5,995 nt of DNA from Tiamatella sp964451715 (GCA_964451715.1 CAYVIZ010000058.1:1-5995), one strand, 5' to 3'. Counted from the first letter of the stretch, positions 1-5,512 are shown. The notes: generated by a model not told the origin, from the sequence alone. Program-made: numbers and translations.

Positions 1-66
1 GGGGTCTGTGAGAGAGCCTGTGCTCACTCCCTCCGCTTGGGGGAGGGTTGCACGGTTTGCTAGTCT
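1..66. other. Left flank with two small hairpins; no assignable gene
   Basis: Two adjacent inverted repeats are visible: GTGAG (8-12) with CTCAC (23-27), and CCCTCC (29-34) with GGAGGG (42-47). Neither is followed by a T-tract, so they are not obvious terminators. Two coding possibilities run off the left edge. On the plus strand, a cysteine-rich tail (CERACAHSLRLGEGCTVC) ends in TAG at 61-63, convergent with the ligase. On the minus strand, an ATG at 70-68 overlaps the ligase stop as ATGA and stays open to the edge (begins MKTSKPCNPPPSGG), but its GAGG lies only 2 bases from the ATG. Neither matches a family I recognise. The flank could instead be the edge of a structured RNA. Confidence 0.3.
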
Positions 67-942
67 TCATCCCCTCTTTGAATCTATTAGTTCTACGAGT
101 CTTTTAACTATGTGAACAGAGGGGTCTATCCCCGTGGCTTGCTTGAATCCTCTCCAGAGGGGGGCGCTGTTTACCTCTATTACCTTGTATCCGTCTTTGT
201 CCTCCGCTATGTCTACTCCTGCGAACTCTAGTCCTAGGATTCTGGCGGCTTTCAGGGCCAGCTCGGCTGCTTCTTCGGGGGGCTCGGCTCTTATGGGTGT
301 GCCTCCTTGGGCTATGTTGGTTTTCCAACTGGTGGTTGATACTCTATACATCCCCCCTAGTACTTCTCCTCCTACTGTGAAGATTCTAAGGTCTCTTCCA
401 GGCTTCTCGATGTATTTTTGAATGTATAATGGCTGGCCGCTCCTGAGAACCCGTGCCAGGTCGTAGTATGCTCTGTCAGCGTCTTCCAAGAGTATGACGC
501 CGCGCCCCAGGCTCCCTATGACGGGCTTTAATACGGCCTTGCCCCACTCAGATATTTTCCTTAGCGCCGCTCCTATGCTCCAGGTAACTATGGTTTCAGG
601 CACGGGTATACCGTGCTCCGATAGTACTATCAGCTGTGTTATCTTATCCCTGGTAAGCACCAGGGACGGGTAGGGGTTTATCACGGCCACGCCGGAGGCT
701 TCGAGGTGTCTTATGAAGCCGAGTCTAGCGGCTGCCTCCTCGGCTGTTGGGAGGGGGCCCAGGCTCCTCACTATTGCCCCGTCGAGCCTGTACTCCCCGC
801 CGGCTCCCGTGCCGTATGTCATGCTGGATACTCTGACGTACACGGGAGTATGGCCGAGCTCTATTATTCTACGGAAGAGCTCTCTGACGCTCCAAGACAT
901 GTATCCCTGGTCGTGTATGACTGCTATCCTGTAAGGCTTCAA
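67..942 (-). CDS. RimK-like ATP-grasp amino-acid (alpha-L-glutamate) ligase
   Basis: This is a cytosolic ATP-grasp ligase of the RimK/MptN/CofF/LysX superfamily, which joins an amino acid, usually L-glutamate, to an acceptor through an acyl-phosphate. With the TTG at 942 as residue 1 (291 aa, normal for the family), visible motifs are INPYPSLVLTRDK (88-100), the ATP-binding KPVIGSLGRGV (139-149), QKYIEKPGRDLRIFTVGG (174-191), WKTNIAQGG (206-214) and the metal-binding end EVNSAPLWRGF (256-266) followed by ATGID. The WRGxxxATGxD tail resembles MptN/CofF-type ligases rather than LysX, which usually has an EFKN-type ending. The acceptor is unknown; a pterin or F420-like cofactor, a protein or a small carrier are all possible. 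An in-frame TTG at 960 would add six residues, but GGAGAGGT (958-951) sits 8 bases before the TTG at 942 and the divergent promoter predicts a transcript start near 966, so 942 is preferred. Confidence 0.85.
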   Translation of the reverse strand: MKPYRIAVIHDQGYMSWSVRELFRRIIELGHTPVYVRVSSMTYGTGAGGEYRLDGAIVRSLGPLPTAEEAAARLGFIRHLEASGVAVINPYPSLVLTRDKITQLIVLSEHGIPVPETIVTWSIGAALRKISEWGKAVLKPVIGSLGRGVILLEDADRAYYDLARVLRSGQPLYIQKYIEKPGRDLRIFTVGGEVLGGMYRVSTTSWKTNIAQGGTPIRAEPPEEAAELALKAARILGLEFAGVDIAEDKDGYKVIEVNSAPLWRGFKQATGIDPSVHIVKRLVELIDSKRG

Positions 943-950
943 TACCTGTG

Positions 951-958
951 ACCTCTCC
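951..958 (-). promoter_or_regulatory. Ribosome binding site of the ATP-grasp ligase
   Basis: On the minus strand GGAGAGGT lies 8 bases before the TTG at 942-940. The upstream in-frame TTG (960-958) overlaps this element and has no comparable site of its own. This decides the start in favour of 942. Confidence 0.7.
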
Positions 959-986
959 AAGGGGTAGATTCACATTGTGCTAAGCC

Positions 987-997
987 TTAAATAATAA
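987..997. promoter_or_regulatory. Shared TATA-like core of a divergent promoter
   Basis: TTAAATAATAA is the only strongly AT-rich element in the 94 bases between the two divergent genes. It is nearly symmetrical (CTTA...TAAG, 986-998 with partial symmetry), so TBP could bind in either orientation. Using the usual archaeal distance of about 26 bases from box centre to transcript start, rightward transcription would begin near 1018, just before GGAGG at 1021-1025. Leftward transcription would begin near 966, before the ligase ribosome binding site. Both predicted leaders are about 20-25 nt. The element is seen; its bidirectional use is inferred. Confidence 0.5.
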
Positions 998-1036
998 GCT
1001 GTCCGCACCAGATTTACCTTGGAGGCAAAGCTTCAA

Positions 1037-2047
1037 ATGGATCCTGTAATGGCGTCGTCGGCGGCGGGAGCTGCAGGCATGTTGTTGGAGGCTATACTTA
1101 TCCCGCGTTATATAGTGTTCGCCCGTGAGAGGGGTATGACGGGCGGGGACGTGCATAAACCGGGTAAGCCGCCTGTCGCTGAGATGGGTGGCGTGGTTCT
1201 CCTCCTGTCAGCGCTTCTAGTCGAGTCTCTGCTTTACATAGCGGGTGTGTACGGGTTAGATTATTTCAAGGCGGCTTTCCTCGCTACGCTTGTAGCTGGC
1301 ATGATAGGAGTAGTGGATGACTTGGTGAGGCTGAACGGTATAGCTAAGACTGTGGCAGGACTGGTTATCGGTGCTCCTCTACTGTTATTCAACGCCTACG
1401 AGCCCAGGCTGGCTATACCCTTCATAGGGAGCGCTAGGTTCACTATACTATACCCTCTAGCCGTCCCCTTGGCGATGTCCGTCTTTGCTAACGCGGCCAA
1501 CATGAATGACACCCATAACGGCATACTCCACATATCTGCTATACACATATACACGGTGGCTGGTGCTGCTGGTGCACTATTATTATACTGCTCCGACGCG
1601 ACGGGCCTGGCCCTCTATATGAGCCTTGCATTCGCCCCTCTCTCCCTGGGATTCCTGGTATACAACATGTTTCCGGCAAGAGTTTTCAACGGAGACACCG
1701 GCAGCCTCACAGTGGGGACCCTGATAGGGCTGGTTGCTATAATGGGCAAGGTGGAGGTTGCCGTGGTACTGGCTATGATGCCTTGGGTGATAAAGGGGTT
1801 CGGCACTATAGCCAGCGTGAGGGGGTTCAAGGAGAAGAGCGAGATCGCCGTGAAGCCCGTAGTCATAGAGGGATGGGAGATTAGGGGGTCGAGGGATCCA
1901 CGGGCCCCTGCTACTCTTGCCAGGCTCCTCACAATGGATTACTCTCTAACTGAGCCCGAGGTAATACTGGCAGTTACACTGTTATCGATGATCTCATCCA
2001 TAGTAGCCGTGGCCTTATCCCTAGTCACCTATGCTGGCCTGGGATAA
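1037..2047 (+). CDS. GPT/AglH-like UDP-GlcNAc:dolichyl-phosphate GlcNAc-1-phosphate transferase
   Basis: This is a polytopic membrane enzyme of glycosyltransferase family 4 (GPT/WecA/MraY). These enzymes transfer a sugar 1-phosphate from a UDP-sugar to a polyprenyl or dolichyl phosphate, the first step of lipid-linked glycan assembly. About ten hydrophobic segments can be seen (roughly 9-29, 52-71, 78-97, 103-120, 136-154, 166-187, 191-211, 222-258 and 308-332). Family motifs are DVHKPGKPPVAEMGG (38-52), the metal-binding DD (94-95), NAANMNDTHNG (152-162) and FPARVFNGDTG (212-222). The eukaryote-like loop before the last helix and the PARVF.GD.G motif favour the GPT/AglH branch over bacterial WecA or MraY; the sugar itself is not proven. 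The ATG at 1037 follows GGAGG (1021-1025) with an 11-base gap. An in-frame TTG at 1019 precedes that site and is less likely. At 336 aa the length is normal. Confidence 0.85.
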   Translation: MDPVMASSAAGAAGMLLEAILIPRYIVFARERGMTGGDVHKPGKPPVAEMGGVVLLLSALLVESLLYIAGVYGLDYFKAAFLATLVAGMIGVVDDLVRLNGIAKTVAGLVIGAPLLLFNAYEPRLAIPFIGSARFTILYPLAVPLAMSVFANAANMNDTHNGILHISAIHIYTVAGAAGALLLYCSDATGLALYMSLAFAPLSLGFLVYNMFPARVFNGDTGSLTVGTLIGLVAIMGKVEVAVVLAMMPWVIKGFGTIASVRGFKEKSEIAVKPVVIEGWEIRGSRDPRAPATLARLLTMDYSLTEPEVILAVTLLSMISSIVAVALSLVTYAGLG

Positions 2048-2083
2048 CCAATATTTACCTGTTGAATCCACGGGTGACTTAAT

Positions 2084-2088
2084 GGGAG
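2084..2088 (+). promoter_or_regulatory. Ribosome binding site of prs
   Basis: GGGAG lies 7 bases before the GTG start at 2096. A weak TATA-like stretch (AATATTTA, 2050-2057) about 25-30 bases before this site could give prs its own promoter. The 48-base gap also allows read-through from the upstream transferase gene. Confidence 0.5.
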
Positions 2089-2095
2089 AATACAA

Positions 2096-3013
2096 GTGTC
2101 CACGGATCACTATGCCGTCCTAGCAGGGCCAAGTGATATATCTAAACACTACGCCGAGAAGCTCGCTGGTAGGCTGGGCCTAGAGTCATATAGTGTGGGG
2201 CACAAGGTCTTCCCCGACGGTGAGAGCTATATACGTATACCCGAGATAAGGGAGCAGCACGTAATACTGGTACACAACCTAGACCCTCCCCAGGATAAGA
2301 GGCTCTGGGAGCTGTTCCTAGAGCTGGACAAGCTGAGGGTAATGGGTAAGCACGTCTCTCTCATTACGCCCTACCTGGCTTATAGCAGGCAGGACAAGGA
2401 GTTCCTTCCAGGCGAAGCGGTGAGCGTCGAGCTCCTCCTAAGACTGGCTAGGAGCCTCGGGGCAGAGGAGTTTTACACGGTCGAGGTGCATAAGCCGGAG
2501 AGCCTGCTACACTTCGGAGGCAGGGCTCTCAGCCTAGACCCATACCCATATATGGCGGGCGTGTTATCCGATCTCCTCCCCCATCCAAGCGAGGTCCTCG
2601 TCCTCTCGCCTGATCTCGGGGCGATAGACAGGGCTCGAAGATTCGCCGACGCCTATGGATCCGAGTACGACTACATAGTCAAACGGAGGGATAGGGTGAC
2701 CGGGGAGGTGCAGATGGAGCCTAAGACTATACCAGTCAAGGACAGGAGCGTGGTGATAGTGGACGATATAATATCCACGGGAGGCACAGTAGCCAAGGCC
2801 GCGCGGATGCTGCTAGAGCAGGGGGCTGCCGACGTATACGCCCTCGCAGCCCACGGGCTACTGGTAGGGGGGGCCGTAGATAAGCTGAGGAGGAGCGGTG
2901 TCAGGGAAATCATAGTCGGAGACACGCTGCCCCGTGTTGACGGAGTGGTTTATGTGGAGCTTTACCCTGTAGTAGTCAGGGTGTTCGAGTGGCTTGGAGA
3001 GCAGGAGGGTTAA
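2096..3013 (+). CDS. prs: Ribose-phosphate pyrophosphokinase (PRPP synthetase), archaeal type
   Basis: This enzyme converts ribose 5-phosphate and ATP to PRPP and AMP in the cytosol, feeding nucleotide, histidine and tryptophan synthesis. The protein has 305 aa, slightly longer than typical archaeal forms. It shows the N-terminal pattern FPDGESYIRI (39-48), the ATP-site loop YSRQDKEF (96-103), the metal/ATP histidine region VEVHKP (129-134), SPDLGAI (171-177), the catalytic lysine-arginine stretch KRRDR (196-200) and the PRPP-binding loop VIVDDIISTGGT (220-231). VEVHKP in place of the bacterial D-L-H-S type is usual in archaeal enzymes. The start is GTG with GGGAG upstream. It lies 48 bases behind the membrane transferase, so co-transcription is plausible. 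Its TAA overlaps the TAA of the opposing gene, leaving no room for a terminator between them. Confidence 0.95.
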   Translation: MSTDHYAVLAGPSDISKHYAEKLAGRLGLESYSVGHKVFPDGESYIRIPEIREQHVILVHNLDPPQDKRLWELFLELDKLRVMGKHVSLITPYLAYSRQDKEFLPGEAVSVELLLRLARSLGAEEFYTVEVHKPESLLHFGGRALSLDPYPYMAGVLSDLLPHPSEVLVLSPDLGAIDRARRFADAYGSEYDYIVKRRDRVTGEVQMEPKTIPVKDRSVVIVDDIISTGGTVAKAARMLLEQGAADVYALAAHGLLVGGAVDKLRRSGVREIIVGDTLPRVDGVVYVELYPVVVRVFEWLGEQEG

Positions 3014-4065
3014 GGCTTAACTGCCACTACAATAGACCTTACCAGTCCTCCGTGCACATGCATCTCATGGTAGCCTATCACCCGGAACCCGGCCTCTGAA
3101 GCCCTTTCACCAGGCTCCGCCTCAACGGGGGACGCGAACACTATTACCCCCCTCCTCCTCAGTATTCTATAAGACTCGTAGAGGAACCCCTCAAGCAGGC
3201 GGGATATACTCCTGCCCTTGGTTGAAGTCGACCTGCCGTAGGGCGGGTCTGTTGATATCCTGTCTATCGACTCGTCTCTAAACGGCATACGGGCCGCGTC
3301 CCCATAGTATAGTATGTATCCATGCTTCACGGGACTGTAGTAGGCGAGATTTAACTCGGCCCCCCTCATCATCTTGTATTCCACGTCACCGCATACGACG
3401 GGGTCGAGGCCTAGCAGTGCAGCCTCTATCGCCAGCCCTCCTACACCGCAGAAGGGGTCGAGGTATGAGAGCCCGGGACGGGGCCTAGACAGGTTGACGA
3501 GCGCCCTTGAGAGGCGTGGATCAAGGGTTCCAGGCCGGAATACCGGCCTCCTCCTAGGAGACCTCGCCTGGAAGTCAGAGTATCTCCTCCTGAGGTATCT
3601 TACTCCTACGTGTATGAACCCCGGGTAGTGGTCTATCTTCAGTATGGAGCCGTCCCTGGATAATCTTCCTCTCAGGGCTTCGGCTGCTTCCCTTATCACG
3701 GTGTTATACCCGGGATCCCAGTCGGGGACCCCGTGCTTCTCATACACTATCCAATACCTCTGATCCTCCGGGATCTCCGCGCTCTTCAGCGCCTCCAGTA
3801 TCCCCCCAGGCTCCTCCGGTGCTAGGGCTACAGACTCTCCTACCTCGCGTATGTAAGCGCTTTTCCTACACAGCTCCTCCAAGACGCTCCTCCTTAAACC
3901 AGCCCTGAATAGGACTAGTGTATCAATCTGGTACACGGAGTCCGCCTCTACACCAGCCGACTCGAGCAGTGCCTCGAACTCTCCGCGGGGCAGCGTCGGG
4001 TGCTCGCCTGAGAGGATGGCGTAGTAGAGCCTCCGCCTAGCCGTATATGATGCGGGCGAGTTCAT
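3010..4065 (-). CDS. trmG10: tRNA (guanine-10-N2) methyltransferase, archaeal Trm11/Trm-G10 family
   Basis: This enzyme uses S-adenosylmethionine to mono- and dimethylate N2 of G10 in archaeal tRNAs. The 351-aa protein has an N-terminal THUMP-type RNA-binding half (about 40-155), a family linker RSPRRRPVFRPGTLDPRLSR (168-187) and a Rossmann methyltransferase domain. Key motifs are the SAM loop DPFCGVGG (203-210), acidic motif DVE (227-229), GDAARMPF (255-262) and catalytic TDPPYG (272-277), the signature of N2-guanine methylation. The ATG at 4065 is well supported by GGAGGAT (4077-4071), 7 bases from the start when counted from GGAGG. It overlaps the end of the upstream SIS gene by 29 bases, so the two are probably one transcript with coupled translation. 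The region between THUMP and linker has several short arginine clusters consistent with RNA contact. Confidence 0.93.
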   Translation of the reverse strand: MNSPASYTARRRLYYAILSGEHPTLPRGEFEALLESAGVEADSVYQIDTLVLFRAGLRRSVLEELCRKSAYIREVGESVALAPEEPGGILEALKSAEIPEDQRYWIVYEKHGVPDWDPGYNTVIREAAEALRGRLSRDGSILKIDHYPGFIHVGVRYLRRRYSDFQARSPRRRPVFRPGTLDPRLSRALVNLSRPRPGLSYLDPFCGVGGLAIEAALLGLDPVVCGDVEYKMMRGAELNLAYYSPVKHGYILYYGDAARMPFRDESIDRISTDPPYGRSTSTKGRSISRLLEGFLYESYRILRRRGVIVFASPVEAEPGERASEAGFRVIGYHEMHVHGGLVRSIVVAVKP

Positions 4066-4957
4066 CGGCTATCCTCCGCTTCGTCCTATAGTATGGCTGC
4101 GATAAGCCCCTCTCCCTTATCATGCGGGCCACTGCATGTGTAAGTGATTGAGCAGCACATATGAACTCTGAGAGACTGGGGAGCTGCGGGTATATGAGGT
4201 CATCCAGCGTGACTGTATCGTGGCCTGTTTCCTCTAGTATTTCAAGGAGCCTGCCCGGTACGTCGTGCTTGTGGGCTAGTATGACCGGTTGCTCGTAGTC
4301 TTGAAGGCTGAATATCGTGGCGTGCATGAACTGCTCCAGCCTCTCACACCTAGAGGGCAGGCCGAGGTCCTCGTGCATCTTAAGCATGGTGAAGTAGGCC
4401 AGCCCGTAATACTCGTTTTCACCCACCATGAACGGGGTTCCACGGAGTCTTGCATCTCCCCTGCAGGATAGTTCCATCCCAGGCTTATCCTCCAGGCCTA
4501 GGATGCCTGCAACCGCCGCGCTCATAGATATATAGCTGGCGAACCCGCTCCCCCTGACATACTTCTTATGTACAACCTCGACAATAGAGTCGGCCAGCCT
4601 CGCTAGAGGCGACTCCCTATTCCCCGTAACGGATATGACCCGGGAACCAGCCTCCCTGTGGCGCTTAACACTCTCCACCAGACTCCTAGTCCTCCCTCCC
4701 AGCGAAACCGCTATGATCAAAGTGTTACGTCCCCCCTTCCTCCTACCCAGCTCCCTAGGATCCACAGGCTCCCCAACGCCCGCGAGGTATGTACCCGTTA
4801 TGGAGGCAGCGTAACTATCCCCCGCCCCCGACACGAGAACATGTTCATAGGATCCTGCATCATACCAGCCTTCTATAGCCTCTACCTGCCTAGAATAGAC
4901 GTGCGGATAAATAAGAGCCTCCTCCACCACCTCACCAGCGAACCCTCCAGACTCCAA
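4037..4957 (-). CDS. Stand-alone double-SIS sugar isomerase, GlmS-isomerase/GlmD-like
   Basis: The 306-aa cytosolic protein has two SIS (sugar isomerase) domains, about 36-155 and 180-290, and no N-terminal glutaminase domain. SIS phosphosugar-site motifs are GAGDSYAAS (44-52), SLGGRT (85-90) and TGNRESPLA (111-119). Residues K193, E196, H212 and K293 match the spacing of K485, E488, H504 and K603 of the E. coli GlmS isomerase (K-x-x-E, E to H 16 apart, P then K five later), comparing from memory of that sequence. This suggests real aldose-ketose isomerase chemistry on an aminated hexose phosphate, either GlmD-like deamination of glucosamine 6-phosphate or ammonia-dependent synthesis. It differs from PGI/PMI, which has a different N-terminal glycine motif. 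The start is TTG with GGGAGGG (4973-4967) 9 bases upstream. It is the first gene of an operon with trmG10. Confidence 0.8.
   Translation of the reverse strand: MESGGFAGEVVEEALIYPHVYSRQVEAIEGWYDAGSYEHVLVSGAGDSYAASITGTYLAGVGEPVDPRELGRRKGGRNTLIIAVSLGGRTRSLVESVKRHREAGSRVISVTGNRESPLARLADSIVEVVHKKYVRGSGFASYISMSAAVAGILGLEDKPGMELSCRGDARLRGTPFMVGENEYYGLAYFTMLKMHEDLGLPSRCERLEQFMHATIFSLQDYEQPVILAHKHDVPGRLLEILEETGHDTVTLDDLIYPQLPSLSEFICAAQSLTHAVARMIRERGLSQPYYRTKRRIADELARIIYG
4073..4077 (-). promoter_or_regulatory. Ribosome binding site of trmG10 inside the SIS gene
   Basis: GGAGG on the minus strand lies 7 bases before the ATG at 4065 and within the last codons of the SIS gene. It confirms that the 29-base gene overlap is real and not a mis-called start. 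Confidence 0.75.
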
Positions 4958-5004
4958 TACCCTAAGCCCTCCCTGCCACTATGTGACTCCTGCAGCGTAG
5001 TTAG

Positions 5005-5015
5005 TTATTAATATA
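5005..5015 (-). promoter_or_regulatory. TATA box of the SIS-trmG10 operon
   Basis: TATATTAATAA on the minus strand is centred about 26 bases before a predicted transcript start near 4985. That would give a leader of about 28 nt containing the GGGAGGG ribosome binding site. It begins only 6 bases after the 3' end of the candidate guide RNA, so the operon might also receive read-through from it. Confidence 0.6.
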
Positions 5016-5020
5016 GCATA

Positions 5021-5085
5021 GAAGGGCTCCGCTGGACTAGGACTCTTCACTAATCGGTTCCGGGTTCACATCATCACAGCCCTTC
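5021..5085 (-). ncRNA. Candidate C/D box guide sRNA
   Basis: Read on the minus strand from 5085, the 65-nt element has these parts. Terminal stem GAAGGGCT (5085-5078) is an exact 8-bp inverted match to AGCCCTTC (5028-5021). C box is GTGATGA (5077-5071), followed by a 13-nt guide (5070-5058). D' box is CCGA (5057-5054), then a 3-nt gap. C' box is GTGAAGA (5050-5044), six of seven to consensus, followed by a 12-nt guide (5043-5032). D box is CGGA (5031-5028). This is the canonical archaeal C-D'-C'-D plan, with about 12-nt spacers and a 3-nt D'-C' linker. C/D sRNAs bind L7Ae, Nop5 and fibrillarin to direct 2'-O-methylation. Odd point: both D boxes are C-N-G-A variants rather than CTGA, though the sheared GA pair of the kink-turn is kept. 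Chance is possible but the combined spacing and stem argue against it. Confidence 0.6.
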
Positions 5086-5100
5086 CAACACCATCCTAAT

Positions 5101-5280
5101 AGCATTCACAGAAGATTCATTAATACTTCTTTTTGTCGACTGGAACCTCTATAATTATAGCAGAACTAGCAAACCATGAATTGGAAACAGGCTTTGTAAA
5201 CAGTTATCATTTGCGGAATAATTAATGACAACCTGGAAACATATGACTTAGAAAAGCTAATTGGCTTGCGGGGCTATATT
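5101..5280. other. AT-rich intergenic stretch without an intact gene
   Basis: GC content is about 35% here by direct count, against well over 50% in the flanking genes. No ORF with a supported start is present. Two short open stretches look faintly protein-like. One is on the plus strand ending in TAA at 5223-5225 (reads ...TSIIIAELANHELETG...). The other is on the minus strand ending in TAA near 5121-5123 (reads ...SSAIIIEVPVDKKKY). They overlap on opposite strands, so at most one can be a remnant. The stretch also holds the possible promoters of the guide RNA and of vapBC. Confidence 0.35.
5114..5125 (-). promoter_or_regulatory. Possible TATA box of the guide RNA
   Basis: TATTAATGAATC on the minus strand is centred about 26 bases before position 5095, some 10 bases upstream of the first base of the terminal stem. 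This fits a primary transcript trimmed or starting just before the C box. The surrounding DNA is AT-rich, so the match is weak evidence alone. Confidence 0.4.
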
Positions 5281-5281
5281 T
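5275..5281 (+). promoter_or_regulatory. TATA box of the vapBC locus
   Basis: TATATTT is centred at 5278, predicting a transcript start near 5304, within a few bases of the TTG at 5300. The antitoxin message is therefore likely leaderless or nearly so, as is common for first genes in crenarchaeal operons. This also argues against translation from the upstream in-frame TTG at 5261. Confidence 0.5.
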
Positions 5282-5299
5282 GACGTGGGTGTAGGGGGA

Positions 5300-5512
5300 T
5301 TGTCTAAAGCTGTAAGGGTGAGGTATGAGAGGGGTGTGTTTAAGCCTTTGGAGCCTGTGGATCTTCGAGAGGGTGAGGAGAGGATTGCGGTGCTTGTCCC
5401 GGTTGGGGAGGAGAGGAGACGGATTCTCCGGAAGTATCGGGGCATACTGGGCAGGGCCGCCAAGGAGGAGATAGAGGAGCTGCTGACCGAGGTGGAGTGG
5501 GAGCCTCTATGA
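5300..5512 (+). CDS. vapB: VapB-type antitoxin, DUF104/AF2212-like family
   Basis: This is a 70-aa cognate antitoxin of a type II toxin-antitoxin pair; it is expected to bind and silence the PIN-domain RNase encoded next and to autoregulate the operon. The N-terminal block SKAVRVRYERGVFKPLEPV (2-20), then DLREGEE (21-27), is the diagnostic DUF104 (AF2212-like) beta-strand domain. The C-terminal half (about 36-70) is charged and helical, ending in ELLTEVEWEPL, and would be the toxin-contacting arm. The TTG at 5300 is chosen because family members begin with the same S-K-x-(V/I)-R-V-R-Y pattern. Extending to 5261 would add 13 residues with no family counterpart and would start upstream of the TATA-predicted transcript. 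The stop overlaps the vapC start as ATGA. Confidence 0.85.
   Translation: MSKAVRVRYERGVFKPLEPVDLREGEERIAVLVPVGEERRRILRKYRGILGRAAKEEIEELLTEVEWEPL

Noticed and set aside
134..421. Plus-strand open frame within the ATP-grasp gene
   Set aside because: It lies wholly opposite conserved ATP-grasp motifs and has no recognisable domain.
943..960. Ligase start at the TTG at 960
   Set aside because: GGAGAGGT overlaps that codon and is correctly spaced for the TTG at 942; family proteins begin close to the K-P-Y-R-I-A-V strand.
4658..5011. Plus-strand open frame across the SIS gene start
   Set aside because: It is low-complexity, proline/serine-rich, opposite the SIS phosphosugar motifs and the operon promoter; an antisense shadow.
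5055..5082. A tRNA 3' end or integration site remnant (CCGGGTTCACATC)
   Set aside because: The bases after the loop do not pair with CCGGG, and there is no acceptor stem or CCA-like end; the sequence is better explained as the guide of the minus-strand sRNA.
5261..5299. A longer antitoxin starting at the TTG at 5261
   Set aside because: The extra 13 residues have no DUF104 counterpart, and the TATA box at 5275-5281 places the transcript start after this codon.
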